A DNA stretch of 64,000 nt. Origin: Owenia fusiformis (Eukaryota; Annelida; Polychaeta; Sabellida; Oweniidae). Positions 23,448 through 38,400 of this stretch are shown here, in pieces. The first letter of the stretch is position 1; each line of letters starts with the position of its first letter. The notes below the pieces were generated by a model. That model had not been told where the DNA came from, did not search any database, and was given only the letters and a program-made list of their open reading frames with translations. Both the position numbers and the translations under genes were made by a program. The stretch is taken from the NCBI GenBank assembly GCA_903813345.2, contig CAIIXF020000003.1, positions 4,609,815-4,673,814 of the forward strand, written 5' to 3'.

Positions 23448-26400
23448 CTAATCTTTTGATGACATCATCTTATTGGCGGAGATTTGTTTGTTTTGGTAGA
23501 TAACTGTTGCCATGGAATCTGAACATTCTCCTCTCCGACTCTTGGACTGAAATAAGAACAGGTTATATGTCTTGAACAAACCTGCAAGCCAGGATGTAAC
23601 TGCCCACACCAATCAGGGCAAGAAAATGTTAATACATATATATAAGGCTAATTATATGTTTAATGCTGAGGGTAACATGTGTATCACCTTTGCAAAATAC
23701 CTTTATGAAATAATTGAAAAGAGATCAACAACTATATTATCAATATAAATATATACATGTAGGTGTAGGCTAATAGTAGTTGTTGGTATATATCTAATGA
23801 TCAGTCAATCACATTATATTGTCATTATATGCCATGTAAAATTTGCATTGTATGTTATTGTAATTGTATGTATAGTTTTAGTTTTATTTTATCATGTTTA
23901 TTTGCTGTACACTCACCCGAAAGGGATTTTTAGTACAATAAAGCATTGAATAATATATCCATTTATCACTTTTCAGGTATGAAAGCACTTACCTTCATTG
24001 CAAGTAATGCCTTCTTCTTTGACCGTGGAGGGGCAGAGTTACCCTTACTAGGTGGCGCCACCATATCAGCACAGTCTGCCTCCTCGTGAATTTCATCAGG
24101 TCCCTCATCATCACTATATGACCTTCCATAAGCCGTTCTTTCACTCTACAATACAACAACGTTTCTCTACAAAAGGTCTATTACATGAATTTCATCAGGC
24201 CCCTCATCATCACTGTATGACCTTCCATAAGCCGTTCTTTCACTCTACAATACAACAACGTTTCTCTACAAAATGTCTATTACATGAATTTCATCAGGCC
24301 CCTCATCATCACTGTATGACCTTCCATAAGCCGTTCTTTCACTCTACAATACAACAACGTTTCTCTACAAAAGGTATATTACATGAATTTCATCAGGCCC
24401 CTCATCATCACTGTATGACCTTCCATAAGCCGTCCTTTCACTCTACAATACAACAACGTTTCTCTACAAAAGGTCTATTACATGAATTTCATCAGGCCCC
24501 TCATCATCACTGTATGACCTTCCATAAGCCGTTCTTTCACTCTACAATACAACAACGTTTCTCTACAAAAGGTCTATTACATGAATTTCATCAGGCCCCT
24601 CATCATCACTGTATGACCTTCCATAAGCCGTTCTTTCACTCTACAATACAACAACGTTTCTCTACAAAAGGTCTATTACATGAATTTCATCAGGCCCCTC
24701 ATCATCACTGTATGACCTTCCATAAGCCGTCCTTTCACTCTACAATACAACAACGTTTCTCTACAAAAGGTCTATTACATGAATTTCATCAGGCCCCTCA
24801 TCATCACTGTATGACCTTCCATAAGCCGTCCTTTCACTCTACAATACAACAACGTTTCTCTACAAAAGGTCTATTACATGAATTTCATCAGGCCCCTCAT
24901 CATCACTGTATGACCTTCCATAAGCCGTCCTTTCACTCTACAATACAACAACGTTTCTCTACAAAAGGTCTATTACATGAATTTCATCAGGCCCCTCATC
25001 ATCACTGTATGACCTTCCATAAGCCGTTCTTTCACTCTACAATACAACAACGTTTCTCTACAAAAGGTCTATTACATGAATTTCATCAGGCCCCTCATCA
25101 TCACTGTATGACCTTCCATAAGCCGTTCTTTCACTCTACAATACAACAACGTTTCTCTACAAAAGGTCTATTACATGAAGTTCATCAGGCCCCTCATCAT
25201 CACTGTATGACCTTCCATAAGCCGTTCTTTCACTCTACAATACAACAACGTTTCTCTACAAAAGGTCTATTACATGAAATTCAACATAGATTTTTTTTAT
25301 TTAGTTTCAAAATGAACTATGAACTAATTTATTTCTAATTTGACTGGTATACACTTGGAGTTTACTTTTTTTTGTAAGGTTCCATTACAACTTTTGGTCC
25401 TTTCCCTTTGGAACTTGAAAATTTGATTGATTACATTTTCAGGAATACTGATTAAAAATGTAAAGTTATCACATGCATTATGATTATAAAGGATTCAATA
25501 CAATATAATACAATACATAAAACAATACAAAACACTATCATATGATCTGTAAAATGAAGCCCGCTGATTTGTCAGTTCTTGTCCTGTACCAATGTGTATT
25601 GCTACTGTAACTGAGACTGTCCTTTCACCTTGTATTGGTATGGGATTAATGGTACAGCACAAGAAATGAACAATCAGAGGGCCTCATTTTAGAGATCAGA
25701 CAATAAAATAGAATACAATACACTATAACAACTATAATGTTCTTACTGTTTGTGCTCGGTTAATGTGTTCTTCCATTGGTGCCACATGGGAAAACCAAGC
25801 CTTGTAAATACCCCTCGATGATTTGTCTTTCTTCCTAAAACACAGATTCCATTAATGTTTGAGCGCTACAATGGGCATATCTAGGCATAAGACATTTTAG
25901 ACATTTCTCAATTAAAACTTTGGAAATGCAATCTAAATATAGTTAGATGCCTCCTCAAGGTTAAATTTGCCTCACATCTTGATTTTAGCCTCACAAAATA
26001 TTGTATCCTGGTTTTGGCCCTTGTTTCATGAGCAGTGAGGATCTACATCTGACCTTTAAGATTTGTTGATATGTTTATTCCCAGAAACTTATAGGAACAG
26101 GCAGGAACACCAGTCCCATATAAAACCCCAAATACTCTTAATTCAGATAATTTCTTAATTAATTTTATTTAAACTTATCTAGGACTCTTATTTGAGTGAC
26201 ACCTATAATGCCACTGGCAACTTGACAAAAGTTCTTGATAAAAGTCATGATGAAGTTTAAAGTGTACTCACGTTGCTCTAGACATAAGTCGCTGATGCAT
26301 CATAGAGTGAAGTCTTGACCTGGAATATTCCCCCTCTGTGGCTAGCCTAGCTGACATCTGGGCCGCATTGGTTCCTAGTAACTTCAGATCCATATCTATA

Positions 26401-29400
26401 AAATCAAAAGAAGAGTGAAGTCTTGACCTGGAATATTCCCCCTCTGTGGCTAGCCTAGCTGACATCTGGGCCGCATTGGTCCCTTAGCTACTTCAGATCC
26501 ATATCTATAAAATCAAGAGAAGAGTGAAATCTTGTCCTGGACTATTCTCCCTCTGTGGCTAGCCTAGCTGACATCTGGGCCGCATTCGTACCAAGCAACT
26601 TCAGATCCATATCTATAAAATCAAGAGAAGAGTGAAGTCTTGACCTGGAATATTCCCCCTCTGTGGCTAGCCTAGCTGACATCTGGGCCGCATTCGTACC
26701 AAGCAACTTCAGATCCATATCTATAAAATCAAGAGAAGAGTGAAATCTTGTCCTGGACTATTCTCCCTCTGTGGCTAGCCTAGCTGACATCTGGGCCGCA
26801 TTCGTACCAAGCAACTTCAGATCCATATCTATAAAATCAAGAGAAGAGTGAAGTCTTGACCTGGAATATTCCCCCTCTGTGGCTAGCCTAGCTGACATCT
26901 GGGCCGCATTGGTCCCTTAGCTACTTCAGATCCATATCTATAAAATCAAGAGAAGAGTGAAATCTTGTCCTGGACTATTCTCCCTCTGTGGCTAGCCTAG
27001 CTGACATCTGGGCCGCATTGGTTCCTAGTAACTTCAGATCCATATCTATAAAATCAAGAGAAGAGTAAAGTCTTGACCTAGAATATTCTCCCTCTGTGTC
27101 TAGCCTAACTGACACCTGGGCCAAGCAACTTTAGATCCATATCTATAAAATAATAAAGAGAAGAGTGAAGTCTTGACCTAGAATATTCCCCCTCTGTGGC
27201 TAGCCTAGCTGACATCTGGGCCACATTGGTTCCTAGTAACTTCAGATCCATATCTATAAAATCAAGAGAAGAGTGAAGTCTTGACCTAGAATATTCCCCC
27301 TCTGTGGCTAGCCTAGCTGACATCTGGGCCAAGCAACTTCAGATCCATATCTATAAAATAATAAAGAGAAGAGTGAAGTCTTGACCTAGAATATTCCCCC
27401 TCTGTGGCTAGCCTAACTGACATCTGGGCCGCATTGGTTCCTAGTAACTTCAGATCCATATCTATAAAATCAAGAGAAGAGTGAAGTCTTGACCTAGAAT
27501 ATTCCCCCTCTGTGGCTAGCCTAACTGACATCTGGGCCAAGCAACTTTAGATCCATATCTACAAAATAAGGAGATCTTTCAGTTTCTCAGTGTTTTATAA
27601 AAATCATGTTATGTGTGAACAATTCAAGAATATTAAGCATTCTGACGATGGACAAAAATGTAAACTATTTCAATCGTTGAGCTTTAGTATGGTTTATTTA
27701 TCTAAAGAACTGCACATATAGTAAAACCTGTACATTTGACAACTCAATTAACCCAAAACTGTTGCCTGCTGGGAATATTTGTGTATGGTTCCCTAATTAC
27801 TCTGCCCAGCCTCAACCAAGCATGACTTATTATACTGTAAGCCTATAATTAGGTCACCATGTAAACGTATGGACATTAAATTAAGTCATTCTTCATTCAT
27901 GTTCTTTGTAATATTTGTTATAGGTTTCCATCACCTTTCAGCAACAACATTGTAGATAATAATCACTTTTTTCAGCAAAAATATTGCTTTGTAAAAGATT
28001 TCAGGAACATACCACATACATACTCACTTTTTTCAGCAACATTCCTGTCCTTTGTGACTGGTTTAACCATAGAGAGAACCCTAAGAGCTTGGGCACCATT
28101 GGTGTCAGTGTAATTGATTTGGAGCTGGAATGGTAGCTCAGTGAGGTCATCATCCAAGACCGCACTCTGGTTACTGTTGCTAGGAGCTGCAGTGGCGCCC
28201 TCTTGTGTTGCTTGGTCAGTCTCCATAGATTCCTCTGAAAATATAAGTGCATAAGGTACTTGAGTGAAATAGTACTCTGGAGTCAAATCATTATATCTTT
28301 TCTTTAATTTGCATTTTGGGTTTTGTCTCAAAATAGGCATCATTTTTGAACTATTAGAATTTTCTTCAAAATTGCCTTTTTTTCGAAAGATTAGCTCCAA
28401 ATTTAAAAAATGCTCTTGTTTGTTTTACAATTTTATCTTTAATAAGTTTATTTTTTTACATCAGCTTTTATTATTTACCTTCAACTTTGATTTTTACTTT
28501 CCACTTTTCAATTACTAAATTGTTGAATTTTTACCTTCAGCTACAGTTGCAGCAGGTTGATTGGATTGTGGTTTACTTCTCACTCCATATTCAAATGTAA
28601 TTTCCGTATCACGAGTGACATTGCCCACTTGCCTAACTGTTTTGCTCTGTTTTGATGCTTCATTACGGAAATATCTAAAAAAATTAAAAATGGTTATTAA
28701 CTCAAATGGACAATTTCATTAGGATTTTTGAGAACACTTTTTCTCAACGGTCCATCTCTGATTTTTGATTCTTTTAATACAGTGTATGATATGCAGTTTC
28801 ATAAGGACGTGACTAGTTATCTTATACATGTACTACTTTTGAGATACATGTTCAATATTTCAACTAATGTCTCATGTTGAAAATGACTAAAATTGGACAT
28901 TCATTAAAATATATTTTTAGGAGTTAAAAAAGTTACACTTACAGTCCTCTGTGTAGAAGTAATGTAGCAGTGACATTTGTCGCAATAATCTGATCAGCTA
29001 AGATGTTTCCAAACTCTTCTGTGAGTTTCAGGGGGTCGACAATATTAACTTGGCCTCCAGTCTGATCTGACACATTGCCCAATTCAACCATTTTACAGTC
29101 AGTTCCTTTGATGCTTATCACAGATACAGAGACTCTGCAATAAAGATTTATATGTAATATGAGTTTCAGGGGGTCACCAATGTTAACTTGGCCACCAGTC
29201 TGATCTGACACATTGCCAAATTCAACCATTTTACAGTCAGTTCCTTTTATGCTTATCACAGATACAGAGACTCCGCAATAAACATTTGTATGTAATATGA
29301 CTTTCAGGGGATTGACAATGTTAACTTGGCCTCCAGTCTGATCTGACACATTGCCAAATTCAACCATTTTACAGTCAGTTCCTTTTATGCTTATCACAGA

Positions 29401-32400
29401 TACAGAGACTCTGCAATAAAGATTTATATGTAATATCAATAATATGAGTTACAGGGGGTCAACAATATTAACTTGGCCACCAGTCTGATCTGACACATTG
29501 CCAAATTCAACCATTTTACAGTCAGTTCCTTTTATGCTTATCACAGATACAGAGACTCTGCAATAAAGATTTATATGTAATATGAGTTTCAGGGGGTCAA
29601 CAATGTTAACTTGGCCACCAGTCTGATCTGACACATTGCCAAATTCAACCATTTTACAGTCAGTTCCTTTTATGCTTATCACAGATACAGAGACTCCGCA
29701 ATAAACATTTGTATGTAATATGACTTTCAGGGGATTGACAATATTAACTTGGCCTCCAGTCTGATCTGACACATTGCCAAATTCAACCATTTTACAGTCA
29801 GTTCCTTTGATGCTTATCACAGATACAGAGACTCTGCAATAAAGATTTATATGTAATATCAATAATATGAGTTACAGGGGGTCAACACTATTAACTTGGC
29901 CACCAGTCTGATCTGACACATTGCCAAATTCAACCATTTACAGTCAGTTCCTTTTATGCTTATCACAGATACAGAGACTCTGCAATAAAGATTTATATGT
30001 AATATGAGTTTCAGGGGGTCGACAATATTAACTTGGCCACCAGTCAGATCTGACACATTGCCCAATTCAACCATTTTACAGTCAGTTCCTTTGATGCTTA
30101 TCACAGATACAGAGACTCCGCAATAAACATTTGTATGTAATATGAGCTTTAAAGGGTCACCAATGTTAACTTGGCCACCAGTCTGATCTGACACATTGCC
30201 AAATTCAACCATTTTACAGTCAGTTCCTTTTATGCTTATCACAGATACAGAGACTCCGCAATAAACATTTGTATGTAATATGAGCTTTAAAGGGTCGACA
30301 ATGTTAACTTGGCCACCAGTCTGATCTGACACATTGCCAAATTCAACCATTTTACAGTCAGTTCCTTTTATGCTTATCACAGATACAGAGACTCCGCAAT
30401 AAAGATTAAATCTTGATTCCAAATGTTACGCCATGCAAATTAATGATTCTATTCAACCAAAAATAAATGCTTACCTTTTGAGTAGAGCATGTTGGGCAAC
30501 TTCCCCATTGAATAACTGTGATATTCTATGATAGTGTAGAACTACCTTAAGGGTAATACAGAATGCTTGCAACTTCCCCGTTGAATAACTGTGATATTCT
30601 ATGATAGTGCAGAACTACCTTAAGGGTAATACAGAATGCTTGCAACTTCCCCGTTGAATAACTGTGATATTCTATGATAGTGTAGAACTACCTTAAGAGT
30701 AATACAGAATGCTTGCAACTTCCCCGTTGAATAACTGTGATATTCTATGATAGTGCAGAACTACCTTAAGAGTAATACAGAATGCTTGCAACTTCCCCGT
30801 TGAATAACTGTGATATTCTATGATAGTGCAGAACTACCTTAAGGGTAATACAGAATGCTTGCCCTTTGAGTAGAGCATGTTGGGCAACTTCCCCATTGAA
30901 TAACTGTGATATTCTATGATAGTGCAGAACTACCTTAAGAGGTACAACAAAATGCATACCCATTGGGTAGAGCATGTTGGGCAACTTCCCCATTGAATAA
31001 CTGTGATATTATATGATAGTGTAGAATTACCTTAAGGGTAATACAGAATGCTTACCCTTTGAGTAGAGCATGTTAGGCAACTTCCCCATTAAATAACTGT
31101 GATATTCTATGATAGTTCAGAACTACCTTAAGAGGTATAAAAAAATGCATACTCAATGGGTAGAGCATGTTGGGCAACTTCCCCATTGAATAACTGTGAT
31201 ATTCTTTGATAGTAAAAGAACTTCCTTAAGGGTAATAAAGAATGCTTACCCTTTTAGTAGAGCATGTTGGGCAACTTCCCTATTGAATAACTGTGATATT
31301 CTATGATAGTGCAGAACAACCTTAAGGGTAATAAAGAATGCTTACCCTTTGAGTAGAGCATGTTTGGCAACTTCCCCATTGAATAACTGTGATATTCTAT
31401 GATAGTGCAGAACTACCTTAAGGGTAATACAGAATGCTTACCCTTTTAGTAGAGCATGTTGGGCAACTTCCCCATTAAACAACTGTGATATTCTATGATA
31501 GTTCAGAACTACCTTAAGGGTAATACAGAATGCTTACCCTTTTAGTAGAGCATGTTGGGCAACTTCCCAATTGAATAACTGTGATATTCTATGATAGTTC
31601 AGAACTACCTTAAGAGGTATAACAAAATGCATACCCAATGGGTAGAGCATGTTGGGCAACTTCCCAATTGAATAACTGTGATATTCTATGATAGTGCAGA
31701 ACTACCTTAAGGGTAATACAGAATGTTTACCTTTTGAGTAGAGCATGTTGGGCATCTTCCCCATTGAATAACTGTGATATTCTATGATAGTGCAGAACTA
31801 CCTTAAGGGCAATAAAGAATGCTTACCCTTTTAGTAGAGCATGTTGGGCAACTTCCCTATTGAATAACTGTGATATTCTATGATAGTGCAGAACAACCTT
31901 AAGGGTAATAAAGAATGCTTACCCTTTGAGTAGAGCATGTTGGGCAACTTCCCTGTTGAATAACTGTGATATTCTATGATAGTGCAGAACTACCTTAAGG
32001 GTAATAAAGAATGCTTACCCTTTAAGTAGAGCATGTTGGGCAACTTCCCAATTGAATAACTGTGATATTGTATGATAGTTCAGAACTACCTTAAGGGTAA
32101 TACAGAATGCTTACCCTTTTAGTAGAGCATGTTGGGCAACTTCCCAATTGAATAACTGTGATATTTTATGATAGTTCAGAACTACCTTAAGAGGTATAAC
32201 AAAATGCATACCCAATGGGTAGAGCATGTTGGGCAACTTCCCCATTGAATAACTGTGATATTCTTTGATAGTAAAAGAACTACCTTAAGGGTAATAAAGA
32301 ATGCTTACCCTTTTAGTAGAGCATGTTGGGCAACTTCCCCATTGAATAACTGTGATATTCTATGATAGTGCAGAACAACCTTAAGGGTAATAAAGAATGC

Positions 32401-35400
32401 TTATCATTTGAGTAGAGCATGTTGGGCAACTTCCCTATTGAATAACTGTGATATTATATGATAGTGTAGAATTACCTTAAGGATAATACAGAATGCTTAC
32501 CCTTTGAGTAGAGCATGTTAGGCAACTTCCCCATTAAATAACTGTGATATTCTATGATAGTGCAGAACTACCTTAAGGGTAATACAGAATGCTTACCCTT
32601 TGAGTAGAGCATGTTGGGCAACTTCCCTGATGAATAACTGTGATATTCTATGATAGTGCAGAACTACCTTAAGGATAATACAGAATGCTTACCCTTTGAG
32701 TAAAGCATGTTGGGCAACTTCTCCATAGAATAACTGTGCAGTTTCAAGCAACTCATCAGTTTCAGAATTTGCCTGGAGAGAACCTAAACCAACATTAGCT
32801 TTGCCATCTGTGCAGATTATGACCTTTGACCCTGGACATTGACCTGCCATGGAAACAGCCAATAGGAGGCCAGGACCAAGCGCTGTGGCTCCACCTTCCT
32901 CTAGTCTGAAATTATCAAATAAAAAAAGCCTAAGTTAGAAGTTAACATTTTCCACATCATAAAATAATGACTTAAATAGGTTTAAACCTGTGTAAGTGGA
33001 ACACCTCTGATGTCCTCATAATAGTGTTATACTTGGTAAATGGGAGATGTTCCATTTAAAGGGACTTGTTTAAACCAGAACAACGGCAACGCCAAAGCGT
33101 AGCGAATCCCATCGAACAGAAATGGCTGGCATTTTTACAAACGAAATATATTGCAAACTTTAAAATGGTGGCCAATTTTCATAATGGCTGCCTTCTACCA
33201 AAAGTGTCATTAGACAGTGTGCCATGCTTATAGTATTCACATACCAAATATGAACAAAATCGCTCCACTACTTTTCAACTTACAGCAAAAATCGTAAAAT
33301 AACGAGTAAAGGCCGAGTAAAATATGTTTAAATGGCGGCCATTTTTCAAAATGGCCACCTTCTACCAAAAGTGTCATTAGACAGTGTATCATGCTTATAG
33401 TATCCACATATCAAATATGAAAAAAATAGCTCCACCACTTTTCGAGTTATAGTTAAATACGTTAAAATGGTGGCCATTTTTCACCTTCTACCAAAAGTGT
33501 CATTAGACAGTGTGCCATGCTTATATTATTCACATAACAAATATGAAAAAATTTGCTCCACTACTTTTCGAGTTATAGTAAAATACGTTAAAATGGCGGC
33601 CATTTTTCAAAATGGCCACTTTCTACCAAAAGTATCATTAGACAGTGTGCCATGCTTATAGTATTCACAAACCAAATATGAACAAAATCGCTCCACTACT
33701 TTTTGAGTTAAAGTAAAATATGTTAAAATGGCGGCCATTTTTCAAAATGGCCGCCATTTTGAGAAATGGCCGCCTCCTACCAAAAATGTCATTAGACAGT
33801 GAGCCATGCTTATAGTATTCACATACCAAATATGAACAAAATCGCTCAACTACTTCTTGAGTTATAGCAAAAAACGTAAAATAACGAGTAAAGGCCTCCA
33901 TTTTTCAAGATGGCTGCCATGTGCTTCTTTAATATCTACATTTCTAGCTTTATCAATGTCCTTTATAATTTTCCACATTTAAAACATATTGCTATTACAG
34001 TTTTACATATGCACCTAAATTACTGTAAAATCGGCACTAAAATGGCCGCCATATTTTAATGAGCGGCCATTTTGAAAATCGGCTTTCGAGCAGAACTTCT
34101 ACACCCATAGGGTATATGTGTACAAAATATGAACAAAATCAGGCCAATGGTATTTGAGTTATTGCCCGGACGGACGTACGTACGTACGTACGTACGGACG
34201 GACGGACGGACGGACGGAGGCGTTCCCTATATCCCTCCGAACTTCGTTCGATGGGATAATTAAGAGATATGTAACTTGACTTTTAAAAGTAGTTCACATA
34301 ATAATAGAGGTGTTCCACTTACAGAGGTGATTCACGCACACTTTATTGTACTGCAAACCCTTTCCTTTAAGGAATATTTGAAACATCAAATAAATGAATA
34401 CTCACTGATAGATCTTATCGGAGAGAATGTGTTTGGAGTCTTTGATTGGCTGAGGGAGGGGGGCTTCAGCTCCAATTTTGATGAGTTCTTCTTTGTTACT
34501 GAGTTTATCACCAGCTATTGTAACAGGCTCATTAGTGCCATCTCCGATGACACACACCTTCAAGCACAAGTGTTGATAAGTTATTTAAGTATTGATAGGT
34601 TATTCAAGTGTTGATTGGATAGTAAAGTGTTGATGAGTAGTTCAAGTATTGATTGGTTATCTCACTGTTGGTAATTTAATTGTTGAATGGTTATTTAATT
34701 GTTGATAGATTATTTAGGTGTTGATTGCTTATTTAATATTTGAATGGATATTTAAGTTTTGATAGATTATTTAAGTGTTGATAGGTTATTCAAGTGTTAA
34801 TTGGATAATTAATTGTTGATAGATTATTTAAGTGTTGATTGCTTATTTAAGCATTGATTGTTTATTTACCTCACTATCAAATGTCACTAAGGCTGCTCTT
34901 CTTGTTGGGAATTCTTTCATCATGTCATCTAGTTGATGTCCAACTGCTGCTTGAACACCCTGTAGTCTAGAGACATACGTAACATTTCTTCTCTCCCCTG
35001 AAATATAATAATTTTATCTAATCTGCTGCCTGGACACCCTGTAGTCTGAAGACATATGTAACATTTCTTCACTCTCCTGAAAATTATGAACAATTTTAAT
35101 GTGCTACTTCTTCCCTCCCCTTAAAATTTTGATTTATTTCATTATTTATGATCCTCATAAAAGCCCATGGTTCCTTACCTGGTAAATGTTGATCTTCTCG
35201 CATTTCATTAAAAGACTGCATTCTGTCCAACCGTCTACGTTCTGTTCCCCGTAAGTTGAATCTCCCTGGGACCTAAAACAATTAAACCTCAATTAATTAA
35301 GTAGCTATCATTTTTTATGTGCTAACCAGGGACCTTTATTATTATGCGCTTACTCTGTTGATATACACTAACTTCTGTTGTTCCACATTAACCTTTGTTG

Positions 35401-38400
35401 CTACACACTAACTTCTGTTGTTCTACACTTACCTCTGTTGTTTCACACTAACCTCTGTTGCTACACACTAACCTTTGTTGCCCTACACTAACTTCTGTTG
35501 TTCCACACTAACCTCTGTTGCTACACACAAACCTTTGTTGTTCTACACTCACCTCTGCTGCTATACACCAGCCTCTGTTGTTCTAGACTAACCTCTGCTT
35601 CTATAAACTAACCTCTGTTGTTCTACACTCACCTCTGTTGCTACACACAAACCTCTGTTGTTCTACACTCACCTCTGTTGCTATACACCAGCCTCTGTTG
35701 TTCTACACTAACCTCTGCTTCAATTCTATAAACTAACCTCTGTTGTTCCACACTAACCTTCTGTTGTTCCACACTAACCTCTGTTGTTCTACACTAACCT
35801 TCTGTTGTTCTATACTAACCTCTGTTGTTCCACACTAACCTCTGTTGTTCCACACTAACCTCTGTTGTTCCACACTAACCTCTGTTGTTCTACACTAACC
35901 TTCTGTTGTTCTATACTAACCTTCTGTTGTTCCACACAAACCTCTGTTGTTCCACACTAACCTCTGTTGTTCTACACTAACCTTCTGTTGTTCTATACTA
36001 ACCTTCTGTTGTTCTATACTATCCTCTGTTATTCCACACTAACCTCTGTCGCTACACACATACCTCTGTTGTTCTACACTCACCTCTGTTGCTATACACC
36101 AGCCTCTGTTGTTCTACACTAACCTCTGCTTCTATAAACTAACCTCTGCTTCTATAAACTAACCTCTGTTGTTCTACACTAACCTCTGTTGCTACACACA
36201 AAGCTCTGTTGTTCCACACTAACCTCTGTCGCTACACACAAACCTCTGTTGTTCTACACTCACCTCTGTTGCTATACACCAGCCTCTGTTGTTCTACACT
36301 AACCTCTGCTTCTATAAACTAACCTCTGTTGTTCTACACTAACCTCTGTTGTTACACACTAACCTCTGTTGTTTCACATTAGCCTCTGTTGTTCCACACT
36401 AACCTCTGTTGTTCTACACTAACCTCTGTTGTTCTACACTAACCTTCTGTTGTTCTATACTAACCTCTGTTGTTCCACACTAACCTCTGTTGTTCCACAC
36501 TAACCTCTGTTGTTCCACACTAACCTCTGTTGTTCCACACTAACCTCTGTTGTTCTACACTAACCTTCTGTTGTTCTATACTAACCTCTGTTGTTCCACA
36601 CTAACCTTCTGTTGTTCCACACTAACCTCTGTTGTTCTATACTAACCTTCTGTTGTTCTATACTAACCTCTGTTGTTCCACACTAACCTCTGTTGTTCCA
36701 CACTAACCTCTGTTGTTCCACACTAACCTCTATTGTTCCACACTAACCTCTGTTGTTCCACACTAACCTCTGTTGTTACACACTAACCTCTGTTGTTTCA
36801 CACTAACCTCTGTTGTTCCACACTAACCTCTGTTGTTCTACACTAACCTTCTGTTGTTCTATACTAACCTCTGTTGTTCCACACTAACCTTCTGTTGTTC
36901 CACACTAACCTCTGTTGTTCTATACTAACCTTCTGTTGTTCTACACTAACCTCTGTTGTTCCACACTAACCTCTGTTGTTCTACACTAACCTCTGTTGTT
37001 ACACACTAACCTCTGTTGTTTCACACTAACCTCTGTTGTTCCACACTAACCTCTGTTGTTCTACACTAACCTTCTGTTGTTCTATACTAACCTCTGTTGT
37101 TCCACACTAACCTCTGTTGTTCCACACTAACCTCTGTTGTTCCACACTAACCTCTGTCGCTACACACAAACCTCTGTTGTTCTACACTCACCTCTGTTGC
37201 TATACACCAGCCTCTGTTGTTCTACACTAACCTCTGCTTCTATAAACTAACCTCTGTTGTTCTACACTAACCTCTGTTGTTACACACTAACCTCTGTTGT
37301 TTCACACTAACCTCTGTTGTTCCACACTAACCTCTGTTGTTCTACACTAACCTTCTGTTGTTCTATACTAACCTCTGTTGTTCCACACTAACCTCTGTTG
37401 TTCCACACTAACCTCTGTTGTTCCACACTAACCTCTGTTGTTCTACACTAACCTTCTGTTGTTCTATACTAACCTCTGTTGTTCCACACTAACCTCTGTT
37501 GTTCCACACTAACCTCTGTTGTTCCACACTAACCTTTGTTGTTCCACACTAACCTCTGTTGTTCTACACTAACCTTCTGTTGTTCTATACTAACCTCTGT
37601 TGTTCCACACTAACCTCTGTTGTTCCACACTAACCTCTGTTGTTCCACACTAACCTCTGTTGTTCCACACTAACCTCTGTTGTTCTACACTAACCTTCTG
37701 TTGTTCTATACTAACCTCTGTTGTTCCACACTAACCTCTGTTGTTCCACACTAACCTCTGTTGTTCCACACTAACCTTTGTTGTTCCACACTAACCTCTG
37801 TTGTTCTACACTAACCTTCTGTTGTTCTATACTAACCTCTGTTGTTCCACACTAACCTCTGTTGTTCCACACTAACCTCTGTTGTTCCACACTAACCTTT
37901 GTTGTTCCACACTAACCTCTGTTGTTCTACACTAACCTTCTGTTGTTCTATACTAACCTCTGTTGTTCCACATTAACCTCTGTTGTTCCACACTAACCTC
38001 TGTTGTTCCACACTAACCTCTGTTGTTCTACACTAACCTTCTGTTGTTCTATACTAACCTCTGTTGTTATGCACATACTGCCAGACGTATCCACACAGAA
38101 TACTACCAGAGACTCATCTGTCCCAGACAAACCAGATCCTCTCGTAGCAGGTGCGGGCTGAATCATATATGTCACGTCATTGGTTAATGGGATTTCCTCA
38201 TCCATGATGTCGACAATATTGGCTTTGTTACAGAATTCACATTTCCACTCCTAATCATAAGAAATATATAAATTAGACATGTACATATTGTATAACTGTA
38301 GGTTGAAGAATCATACATTTGTAGGCCTTGAATCATCATAGTCTCAGTCCTAACCATTAGACAGGTGTACATGTACCATTGACACACCAAAATTGTCTTC

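Noticed and set aside
24052-25338. 428-codon plus-strand frame with a 33-residue repeat
   Set aside because: It is the antisense shadow of the 99-bp array made from gene B exon 15; the minus strand has the real exon and splice signals.
33467-33901. Short frames in the GGCGGCCATTTT element
   Set aside because: They follow the internal repeat units and show no domain; the same frames recur at 48.2-48.8 kb in the inverted copy.
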